Of a DNA stretch of 64,000 nt, positions 42,585-52,521 are shown one piece after another; the stretch's first letter is position 1, and each line of letters opens with the position of its first letter. The stretch lies in NCBI GenBank assembly GCA_024195585.1, contig SWBL01000161.1, forward strand, positions 1 through 64,000, in the 5' to 3' direction. The notes below the pieces were generated by a model. That model had not been told where the DNA came from and did no database searches. It saw only the letters and a program-made list of their open reading frames with translations. The stretch comes from Aureobasidium sp. EXF-3400 (lineage: Eukaryota > Ascomycota > Dothideomycetes > Dothideales > Saccotheciaceae). A program made the position numbers and the translations under genes.

Positions 42585-43364
42585 ATGTCTTCCAACACTA
42601 GCAGTATGTCAACTACCAGCATCAGCCAAAACACCACCTCCGACATTACCGCCATGTTGGGCACTGAGTCCCACAAGATCCCACGCTATAATTACAGCTG
42701 TTTCGACAATGTCATATTTCACTTCGATGGAATCGCGAGGCTAGTCAGCAAATACATCTTGGTGAAGTCCTCTCCCATCTTCGCCACCGCCTTCAAGGAC
42801 AGCCCCGAAAATGACAAACTTCCAGAGTTCACCATCGAAAAGTACTCGAAGGCCGCTGTATTCGAATTACTCGATCACATCCATGACGGAGGCTCCTACT
42901 ACAGGAGGTTCTGGTCAATCATGTCTGAAGAGTACGCGGGTGATGCTATAAGAGAATTACGTACCTACTTTGAGGTATTCCTCATGGCGAACGAGTATGG
43001 CCTCAAAGAGCTAAGATCTCAAGCCCAGGCAAACATCATGGCTATCAGAAGACGTGCTATGGAGCTGGAAGACAACCATATCACCAGCATAGTACTCAGT
43101 GAAGTTGTCGATATCTTTAACGACGACCGCCACTTGGATTCAAGTATGCTGGACGAATTGACGTCACAGTGTCTTGAGTATGAGTGCAAGAAAGAAGACT
43201 TACACTTCTGGATGTTCAGAAAATATGATGGAATCTGGGTTGCTGGAAACAAAGAGTACGAAAAGTTTGTTGGCAAGTTGAACGAGCTTGATGATGGTTT
43301 GGTTCCCGAGCCGATTGTGCACTATGTATCGCCTCGAAGCGATACACCACCTTTAGTTTTCTAG
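42585..43364 (+). CDS. BTB/POZ domain protein
   Basis: Single-exon protein of 259 aa. After a Ser/Thr-rich leader (1-30), a BTB/POZ fold is readable at about 38-160: SCFDNVIFHFDGIARLVSKY, then ILVKSSPIFATAFKDSPEND and a helix FEVFLMANEYGLKELRSQAQ. Such fungal proteins with only a BTB domain are common and are usually thought to be Cullin-3 adaptors or homodimeric scaffolds; no kelch, MATH or zinc-finger domain is present. The C-terminal third is helical and charged. The gene has an ATG with good context and a 3' neighbour region without genes. Specific function unknown. Confidence 0.82.
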   Translation: MSSNTSSMSTTSISQNTTSDITAMLGTESHKIPRYNYSCFDNVIFHFDGIARLVSKYILVKSSPIFATAFKDSPENDKLPEFTIEKYSKAAVFELLDHIHDGGSYYRRFWSIMSEEYAGDAIRELRTYFEVFLMANEYGLKELRSQAQANIMAIRRRAMELEDNHITSIVLSEVVDIFNDDRHLDSSMLDELTSQCLEYECKKEDLHFWMFRKYDGIWVAGNKEYEKFVGKLNELDDGLVPEPIVHYVSPRSDTPPLVF

Positions 43365-44214
43365 AAGGCGGTAGGTCTAGTCTCGAGCAGGATATAGATT
43401 GTGTGTTCCTTCAGATGCACGAATGTAACACACCACTATGGTATCTTCTGTATAGCCAAAACCCAATAACGACTTGCTCAAATAGGATTACTCTCCAGTC
43501 ACTGGCCGCCAGAATCTCTGCCCTAGCACATGTGACTCGAGTCAGTTCTTAGCGAATGATAACTTGTAGTGTGATGATCGACTGACTGTCATCGAGAGAG
43601 CATGCTGTGATTCATTCGTAGAAGGGCGACCATACCTTTTATCCTTTTCTCCTTACTGATCTGTTCTTTTCCACATTCTAACCGCAGCCGCATTTGGTTG
43701 CAACTTCGCAAATGCAGAAGAAACACCTCTGGAACCGAAAGGATACAGCGAAGTGGTGGTGTTGACGGTGCTCGGGATGATTGAAGAAGACACAGCAGGT
43801 CGGAAGCGGGAGTCGGATGATGCTCAATACACCATCTTCGCAAAGAAGCTCAACGATGCTACTAGCAATGAAGAACCTCACTTCCTCCTGAAAGGGGCAT
43901 GAATGAGAGCCTCCTCTGCGTTTGAGCAGCCTTCGATATCTGTACTGCAGAACAACCCCGATAACTGCGGGAAGAATCACAATCTTTCAGTGGATGAGAA
44001 TCAATTTGGAACAAAAGTCAAGAATTCTGCAAGCTATCTATTGCACTTCCGGGTATCTCTTGAGAGAAACATGAACATCAAAATCCACGATCATGGAAGA
44101 AGCAAATAACTAAAGCTCGTGTCCTGTAACGGTCAAATCGTCCTATCTTCTGCTCATTAACTCAGTAATCTTCGTAATCCAGTGCGTTGAGTCATGATCT
44201 GGCAAAAGCCCTCC
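43365..44214. other. Convergent intergenic region with one exon-like stretch
   Basis: This region is 850 bp between the BTB gene and the xrn1 stop. A plus-strand frame that starts after an acceptor-like CTAACCGCAG (43677-43686) and ends at a TGA near 43902 reads as protein-like (NAEETPLEPKGYSEVVVLTV). I find no first exon, so no gene is called. Confidence 0.35.
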
Positions 44215-47200
44215 CTACGAGCTGTGACCAGTGCCGTTGACAGCGCCTCCTCTACCTCTGGGCGCGTGTCCACCACGAGGTCCACCACGACCTCTACCCT
44301 CACCGCTACGGCCACGGCCTCTGCCTCTGCCGCGGTAGTCGTTGCTCAGAATAGCTGGTGGAGGAACGGCACTCATGTTCTGAGGACGGAAGGCCAAGTT
44401 GTTGCGGACCACGTTCTCCATAGGGTCGCTGTTGTCGACAATGGTGTAGCCGCCTCTACCTCCGCGACCGCGACCACGGTTGGGGTTTCCGCCGCGAATA
44501 GGAAGGTTGTCGTGACCGCCACGTCCACGTCCGTTCATGGCACCACTGAAAGAGCCTCTGAGAGGTGGAGGGGCGTTAGCAGGGCGCCATTGCTCTTGAG
44601 GAGGTCCATAGCCGCCGTTGACAGTCAGTGGAGTCTGCTTGGCAGGCTGACGCTTCTGTGCAGCAGCCTTGCTCTCAGCGATGCATTGTCTGTCACTCAG
44701 GTTGAGTACACTGGTAACAGGGACAGTGCTTCCTCTAAAAGGACTGCAGCGATCGCCGAGACTGGTACCGGACATGAAAGAATAGTCAAATACAACATCA
44801 AGCATGGTAGTTCTTGGTGTCTTCGTGATACCGACGACAGTACCTCTGGACGCGATGGGAACACGACCGGAGTCTTGAACGTAGACAATACGGTCACCAA
44901 GGGCGAAACGCTGACCACCAAGACGCTGTTCAGCATCGCTAGGCTTGAGGAGAGCATGACGAGGAACGCCATTCATGATCTTGTCTTCAATCTGATTAGC
45001 CGAAAGAGACAGATAGTGTTCTGCGGCACGCTCGAGAGCCATGACTGTGTCGGAGTTCATCTGTTCGGCGTCAAGAGGAACACGCTCAAGAGACTTGGTC
45101 TCGACGCTCTTGAGCCAGGCACCAATCTCCTTCATCTTCTCCTTGGCGATGTCAGCAGGGTAGAAGTCGGTGTCGTTGAAAATGTCACCGGAAGGGTTAG
45201 CCTGGATACGTGCAACGAACTCGGGGAACTTGGTCATGTAAGTGGCAATCAGGTCGATAGCCTTCTGGCTGTATTCCCAACCACGCTCCGACTTGCGGCT
45301 GTAACCCAGAACCTTCATCTTGCGAGCCTCGAACTTGAGGTTGAGACCAAGGTTGAGCTGCAGTCCTGATGAACTGACACGGAAAGATGCGGTCAACTTG
45401 GACAGGACAAGAGGATGGAGGTTTAGTTCCTTTGCGACAGCAAAAGCAGGTTTGTAGGGGAATTGGCGCTCTGCCTGGTGGGCGATTTGATGACCAAAGT
45501 CGGGTTCCCGGACTTTAACTGTGTTGACTCTGATGTTGACCTTACCATTCTCATGGCCATCAACCAGAGCAGGTCTACCATAGTTAAAATCGCCGAGGAA
45601 GAAAGCGCGGGAGTTGAGAGGGAACTCTTCCTCGAGCGGAAGAGCCGCCTTTTCCAGGAAGCGCTGGTCCTCGGAGACGACTTCATCGACAATGGCTTGA
45701 GCAGCGTAGTCAGCCTCGAGACCTTCGACAGCTGCATACTCCTTAACAGTTGCACCCTCATCCGTCTTACGGAGGCCGACAAGCATCTCGACGTGGACCA
45801 TAGCCTCAACATCGCTAATGATAACGCCGAGCCTCTTAGAATAGACGTTCTCAATGCGACTGGCCTTCTTCTTCCAGTTCGAAATCTCAGGAGCGCCATG
45901 GGGAATGGCCTCAATGTTGTTCGGTGTAGCCTCGGCATTGGGATTGGTAAGAACATAATCGAACAGTTCGTCAGACACTCTGACAACCTTTGCCTCGTGC
46001 AAGAAAGGATAGCCAACGTGAATAGCCTTTCCAAGCTTCAACTTAGCATGCTCGATGCTGCTGGTTTCTTCTGCGTTCATCAAAGTGACAACCATGCTCT
46101 CGTTCCTGCTCTCTTGCTGGAAGACATTAACTCCGTGGAAACCAAGAGTGCCGGTAGTCGGGAGTGTGCGCAAACTAGGGAAACCAGCCAAGGCATCTTC
46201 ACCGAGCTTAACGCCCTCGACAAGACCAATGTAGACATCCAGACCTTCCATGGTAGGGAGCTCGAAAATGTTCTCCACACACTTGCAGTTAGGAATGTCT
46301 GGGAAAACACCGGGCAGGGATGATGGGTAGGTGTAGTTCATCTCAGCAGCGTAAGTGAATTTCAAGCTGACACCAAATTCGTTACGGGCACGTTGTGCGT
46401 CTGTGAGCAGATGATCCCTAGTAGCCATAGCGCCGAGCAAGCGCTGCTCGTCGATGAAAGGAATCTTGACGACGGCCTCCCATTCCATCTTTTTGCCGTT
46501 CATGTCGAGGTCAAAGTCGCGGGGGTAGAAGTCGATGATGGGCGAGTCGGGGCTCGTCATCAGAGGGTGGTAGACATCGGGAACGATCGTCTTACTTCTG
46601 TCAGGAAGCACACCCATGAGTTGTTGGTAAGGACGGAAGGGTTGACCAAGCTTGAAGTCCATGTTGGCCGTGAGACCCTTCTTGACGTCGGAAATCATGG
46701 GAGAGTAGTGGTAGCCGTAGTACCAGGGCCATGACACGACACCTTGGTAGTAGTAGTAGAGAACCCATTGCAAGCCTTGGACGTAGTTTTCGGTCAGCTT
46801 GCGCAGCTCCTCCTCGTTCTCAGTGCCCCATTCGAACTTGGATTTGTAGTAGGTGTCCTTCCATTGGGCAAACTTCTCATCGTACTTCTTGGTCATCTGC
46901 TCTTGTGCCTCTTCAGCGCTGATGTCGACAACCTCGGCGTTGTCGTATCTCTTGACCACTCTAAGGAGTGCTGTCTGGGCCTCCTCGTCTTCTTCTTCAT
47001 CCGAGTCGTCTGACGGAGGACGAGGGAAGAACGAGAGCTGTAGATGACGCTCTCCTTGGTCATCCACGACACTCTTCCATTGCAGGTGCAGGCTGTCGGC
47101 GAGGTCTTCGACAAACTTTCTGTCGCGTGCAGGAAGGGAAGTGGGTAGGTCAAGAGGTGCGGGCTCGGAGTCGGCAGGGCGGCTGTTGACGTATTGTCTA

Positions 47201-48517
47201 ACGCGTGCGTAAACCTCCTTTTGCGACGAGGTCATGACAACCTTGCCCTTGTTCTTGGTTCTGACCATAACATCCTCGCGGCCACTTTGCTTACCCTTGA
47301 ACCAGCTGGCGTCGGCGTTTTCTGCTTCAAAGTGTCGGAACTCTACATGAGAGAGCTCGTCGAGAAGGATAGAAAGTCGGTCGAGGTTGATAACACCGCC
47401 CTCGTTAATGTATCCCTTGGCAAGAGGAAGGATCTTCTTGTACACACCAAACATGAGTGCCAAAGCGCCCTCGTTAATGTGGAGATGGGGAAGGTTGGGC
47501 AGGAAATCATTACCAACGAAGAAAGCCATGAGAATGAAGTCGTCAATAACGCGTTCCATGTCGAATGCGAAACCAAGAGCTCCAGGCTCTTTCAATTCCT
47601 GAAATTCCAGTTCAAGATATTCGCGAACAATGCAAAGGTGCATAAGATAGAAATTCTGGTGTTCAAGTTCCTTCGATTTGGCCTTGCTTTGGCGGCCGAA
47701 GGTGACTTCCTCACGCAAGAGACAGAAGTGGGGGTCGTGACTGAGCAGACCCAGCATGATAAGATCAGCATCGAGGCCGTAAAGACAGTGGCGGACGTTG
47801 GGGTCGTAGTCTGGTTGTGACTTGGCTTTGCGAATGTACTCCATGATCTTGTGTTCTCCTTCACCAGGGACTTCATGTCCAGAGAGAACGATCTCAGGGC
47901 CTTGCCAGTCGATATCCTCAGAAACCTTCTTGGCGATGAAGTACTTGAGGTGTTGTGTAAGACGAGCCATGAACTCTGTTCCGGGGGTAATGCAGTTGCT
48001 GTCAAATGGGGCTTCCTTGGGCATCTCAGTACCAGCAGCGATTGCCTTCTCACGAGCATTTTCAGCGTCGAGAGCAGTACGGAAACGTCTGGCACGTTGC
48101 TGGTTCATCTTTGCTCTGGGAGCGACACCATCAATAGCCATGAAGAAGAGCTGCTTGGGCTTGATCTTGCCAAACAAGTGCTCAATGTAGTTGAAGATGG
48201 CGATGAACATTTCCTCTTCGGTCATGCGCTTTGTGACATGGTCACCGTCTTTGTGGGTGCAGTTGTGAATGATACCGTTCATATCAAGCTGTGAAACAGA
48301 GTCAGAGCGATTCGGGGCGAGTGGGCGCAAAGGCAGGCGGTGAGAGTGGACATACGTAAAGAGCGTCGAACTCGGGGATGCGATTCTCAGCGATCAGCTG
48401 AGAGATGGCGGGATAGCGTTCGCTCATCCATCGGAAGAATTTGGGGACACCTGGGTGCGCGCAGGGCGGTTAGCTATGATTGGCAGGGTGGCAGCATGGG
48501 AATTGGCACTTACCCAT
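44215..48517 (-). CDS. xrn1: 5'-3' exoribonuclease 1 (Xrn1/Kem1)
   Basis: Cytoplasmic processive 5'-3' exonuclease for decapped mRNA. Minus-strand exons are 48517-48514, 48450-48356 and 48288-44215, total 1390 aa. The first exon is only 4 nt (ATG plus G), followed by a GTAAGT donor; the second completes MGVPKFFRWMSERYP, the invariant family N-terminus. Conserved nuclease motifs follow: LDMNGIIHNC, the LFFMAIDGVAPRAKMNQQR box, GHEVPGEGEHK, YGLDADLIMLGL, and FLVGNDFLP-like FFVGNDFLPNLPHL. The central D1-D4 and SH3-like regions (FALGDRIVYVQDSG) are present. The C-terminus (about 1270-1390) is RGG/RGRGRG-rich, a likely RNA- and protein-binding tail. It is head-to-head with the Hat2-type gene over 348 bp. 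Confidence 0.95.
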
Positions 48518-48865
48518 GATGATCTATATTCCAAGATCAACGGCTGGGGTCAAGTAATAGGTGTGAGAAGGGGAGTGAGAAGAGAAAGGGTGTAGAAAGG
48601 GCGTATGGCGGGATATTTCGACACGGAGTCCTCGAAAGAAAGAAGGAGAGAGCGTGAGAGGCGGCGACTTGATGATGTCGACCAGTCACTGCGCACGGTT
48701 GCCGCATCGAGCTCTCGACCCCACGTTTCACTTGGGCTTGGCAACCAATCTCAGCGCAAACGCGTCAAGCTGCCCGAGCGCGTTTAATCGCATTCGCATT
48801 TCCATCCTTGTCCACTCTGTCATTGAGCCAGCACTACCACCCGCATATCGCAACTCGCAGCAATC
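48518..48865. promoter_or_regulatory. Shared promoter of xrn1 and the Hat2/Msi1 gene
   Basis: These 348 bp separate the two divergent start codons. A purine-rich stretch (GAAAGAAAGAAGGAGAGAG) lies at about 48634-48652. No defined operator is recognised. Confidence 0.5.
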
Positions 48866-50375
48866 ATGGATCAAGGTGTGTCCTGCTTCTGCATCATCTC
48901 TTACCTCGCCATCTTCTTCTGCTTTCACATCCTCTACACGGCGTTTCCCAGCTAACACTGCAATGCTAGACATCCAAGCACAGCCTGCTGGCGTCAGTGA
49001 CCCCGCCGTCGAAAACAAGATCATCAACGAGGAGTACAAAGTCTGGAAGAAAAACGCCGTCTTCCTTTACGATGTCATCTACAGTAGAGCCCTGGAATGG
49101 CCCACTCTTACAACCCAGTGGCTGCCCGATGTCCAGTCCCTGCCTGACAAGAACTTTTCCACCCACCGTCTCTTGATCGGTACACACACTTCGGGCGCCA
49201 CCCAAGACTATCTTCAGATTGCCACCGTCGACCTCCCCAACAAACCCGCTGTCAACCCTGCAGACTACGATGCTGAAAAGGAGGAGATTGGTGGTCACGG
49301 TGCTGCCAAACAGCCCATCTCTTTCAATGTCATTCAGAAAATCAATCACCCCGGCGAGATCAACAAAGCCCGCTACATGCCTCAAAATCCCGATCTCATC
49401 GCAACCATGACCATTCAAGGAGACGCTCTCGTCTTTGACCGCACGAAACACTCGTCCATGCCAAAGACAAACCAGGTCGACGCTCAGATTGAGTTGAAGG
49501 GTCACGAAAAAGAAGGCTTTGGTCTCGACTGGAACCCCCACTTCGAGGGTCAACTGGCTACTGGCAGCGAGGACCAGACTGTCCGCGTTTGGTATGATTG
49601 TCGTCTTTTCTGCTACGATAATCACATCTGACTAATTTTATCACAGGGATATCAACAACTTCTCAAAGGCCGACAAGACCCTCACCACTGCTCGCATCTT
49701 CAACCACCACAGCTCTACAGTCAATGACGTGCAATGGCATCCTATGCACGGAAAGAATCTCCTTGGAACAGTTGCGGATGATAGAACCTTCTGCTTGATG
49801 GATCTTCGTACCGCTTCCAACTCGAAACCTGCCATTAGAATCGAAGGCCACACCGACGCCATCAATACTCTGGCCTTCCATCAGAAGCATGATGTGCTTT
49901 TCGCTACAGGATCGGCTGACCGCACTGTGGGAATCTTTGACATGAGATTCCCCGAGCACGGCAAGATTCACAGCATGGAAGGACACCAGGACGTCGTCAC
50001 TAAGATTGAATGGCATCCTCACGACCCCTGCATTCTTGCCAGCAGTGGTGACGATCGCCGCGTCATCTTCTGGGATATCAGCCGTGCCGGAAGCGAGCAA
50101 ACACCTGACGACGCCGAGGATGGACCGCCAGAGATGTATGTGCTCCCCCTTTTCTTGGTCGTTCAATTCGTTGTAATGCTAACATGGTAACTAGGCTTTT
50201 CATGCATGGTGGTCACACTAGCCGTGTTTCAGACTTCAGCTGGAACAAGAACGATCCTTGGATGATGTGCTCGGTCGCTGAAGACAATCTGATCCAGTGT
50301 TGGCGTGCTTCAAGAAATTTGGTCGAGACTTTGCCTCCCGGTATTCCACGCCGTGAAGTGTCCGTATCACAATAG
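48866..50375 (+). CDS. hat2: WD40 histone chaperone, RbAp46/48 family (Hat2/Msi1)
   Basis: Seven-bladed propeller that binds histone H4 (and H3) and serves in Hat1, CAF-1, Rpd3 and PRC2-type complexes. Exons 48866-48875, 48970-49591, 49647-50135 and 50195-50375 close to 433 aa. The first exon codes only MDQ plus one base. The N-terminal H4-binding helix reads INEEYKVWKKNAVFLYDVIY, followed by ALEWPTLTTQWLP. WD blades include GHEKEGFGLDWNPHFEGQLA, TGSEDQTVRVWD and SSGDDRRVIFWDIS. The loop [20 protein letters not shown], assembled across the last intron, is the hallmark of the family. Whether it acts in Hat1, CAF-1 or PRC2 complexes cannot be told; rlf2, the CAF-1 large subunit, is in the same window. 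Confidence 0.94.
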
Positions 50376-50989
50376 ATCAAAGGCTGACCATGGGCTTCAC
50401 TTGCAGCCGCCATGAGGGACGTTCAGGACTAGAAGACCCCTGAGCCACAAACCATTGTCAGAAACTGGATAGAAGGCCTCGATTAAGAGGTGGTTGATTT
50501 GGGAAACAGCAAGGCGTTCAAGGCGTGATTGAGAGAAAAAAGCATTTGCCTGGCTCAAAGACAGAGACGGTCATGGAAAGAGGGAGGATTGTATCATTAC
50601 GAAACTAGAGAGCGATCACATATCGCACAAGAATATTTGCACATCATTCAGTGTTCGACATGACATGCCTGTGAGCTGAAGTAATCTCGTGCTTGTGCGT
50701 TGTCGATCGATTGCTTATGGCGCTGTAGCATTGTAATAGTTCAGATTATCCATTGCCTTGCTTCACTCCAGCAAGATGATAAGCCATCCATGACAGCCGG
50801 CGCATTCAGACAATTACACAGTTGCTTGAAGAGAGACATACATGACTTGAAAGTATCAGATATATTGATTCCCCATTTCCACAACAAGGGAACCGATCAA
50901 AAGTGGTATATACGTATTCAAAAAGCTGTAAAGAGAAACCCACACGCTTGCCAACGCCTTGATGCATCATGTTTGAAGTTACTGCTATC
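50376..50989. other. Convergent intergenic region
   Basis: This region is 614 bp holding the 3' ends of the Hat2-type gene and the mannosyltransferase gene. No gene or repeat is recognised. Confidence 0.5.
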
Positions 50990-52269
50990 CTAGTCTTCTT
51001 TTTGGACAGCCCACTCGGGACTCATACCAACGTATTTGAACCAGTTGGGACGGCAGTCCTCTCTGTGCAACCATTTCTCACCATCCGTGAAGCGGCCAGT
51101 GACACAACCCCTACACTTCGGCGAGTTGGGACAGTTGAAGAAGGGAATGTGCTGGTATCCGATATCCTTGAACCAATGGATTTTGCGGGCATCCTCGAAG
51201 AGGCCCAATGCGATACTGTGAACAGGAGCGTCACCCCAGCGTTCGTAGAAGAAGCCACCAGCACGATCGAGATGTTCGAAGTATTCCTCATAGGCAGAAG
51301 AGCGCCAGAAGTTCATGTCTGCAATCTCAAAGTTGCTCCAGAAGTGGCAGGTGCTGTAGCCGTTTGCTTGGATGTTGTGTTCTGGTCTGCGCTCCTTATC
51401 GGTGAGCCATTTCATGGCGTTGTCGGGGTGCTGGTAGTGGGCGTTTGAGGCTAGGAATTTGACGGTCTCGGGCCATAGTGTTGCAATGGACTGAGGAGAG
51501 TCGTAGAGGTTGATAGTGAAGCCGTAGGTTTTATTGCGGTCCTGCATGAAGCGGAAGACATCGTAGTCGACGTCGCAGAAGAAGTGGACCTTTGGCTCGA
51601 CGCGCCAGTAGTATTGCATATCCTTCAGGGCGGGGTGTTTGTAGAACAAGCCAGAGTTCCAGCGGCACATTTGATGGTAACTCAGCATGTGGGAGTATTG
51701 GACGTCGTGTTCCTTGAGCACGTCGGCGCTTTCACGGAACAGATCTTGGTTGATCCAGCTAGGCACTTCCCAGTGCTCTTTAGGGATGAGCTCGTAGCGT
51801 ACTTCGGCCTTTGTCATGGCACGTGTGGCCTTCTTGAAAGCCTCGGTGAAGGGAACATCGTTGAAGAAAGTCCAGGGGTAGTTGAACTTATGGTTCCAGG
51901 TACGTTCCAGGTCGCGCATAGACTGTAGAATGCCCTCCAACTCTTCATTGCGCACAAGTGACAAAATGGTAGCATTGATGCGATTCGAGTTTGCATTGTC
52001 GGGGGCATAGTTGTTGCCAGAAACTCGATGAAGCGGTTCCGGCGGCTCTCCAGTAGCTAGAACTACATGTTAGAGGCTGGTCATGTGGTAGAGTATCTGG
52101 GTATGTGCGTACGATCAAGGTTGGGATCCCTGGGCATGTCGCTGAACTTGACTGCATCCTTGGCGCCTGGCGACAGGCTTGACGGCGCTCGGAAGATCTG
52201 GACACAGAGATAGCAAAAGACAACCATGGTGCCAATCGCCATCAGGCGGATTGCCGGGGGTAACGCCAT
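50990..52269 (-). CDS. Golgi alpha-1,2-mannosyltransferase, GT15 (Kre2/Ktr family)
   Basis: Type II Golgi enzyme that adds mannose from GDP-mannose to O- and N-glycans. Minus-strand exons 52269-52113 and 52062-50990 give 409 aa. A short cytosolic tail is followed by a single membrane anchor at about residues 8-27 (RLMAIGTMVVFCYLCVQIF), then a stem. GT15 signatures: LVRNEELEGILQSMRDLE, NYPWTFFNDVPF, RVEPKVHFFCDVDYDVFRFM (metal/nucleotide site), and YSTCHFWSNFEIADMNFW with the catalytic-site Glu. The acceptor is ambiguous because two AGs six bases apart (52063 and 52057) keep the same frame, so the protein may vary by two residues. It is divergent from the gamma-tubulin complex gene over 252 bp. 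Confidence 0.94.
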
Positions 52270-52521
52270 GATTGCAGAATTGGGCGTTCGTCTCTTGCTA
52301 CAACAATGGCCAAAGCCACATGCGAGAGCTCCTGGAGCATGCCCAGCATGACGACGCCCCCGACTTTTGCCAAAGTCTCCGTCCTCACCGCCTTGGGGCT
52401 CCGACGCGTCTCCTTCGAGTCGCTCTCCATATGCGCCCCCAACTCGCTTCTGTACAATTAACATTGTGTCAATTCCTGATGCTCCCGTCTTGATTTGAAA
52501 CATGTGCTTGACAGATGCAAC
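52270..52521. promoter_or_regulatory. Divergent promoter region (GT15 / GCP5-like)
   Basis: These 252 bp separate the two start codons. Nothing specific recognised. Confidence 0.4.

Noticed and set aside
44194..45369. Plus-strand frame of 391 codons opposite the xrn1 C-terminus
   Set aside because: It is an antisense shadow of the Arg/Gly-rich tail and neighbouring domain; repetitive Ser/Thr/Ala content reflects complementing RGG codons.
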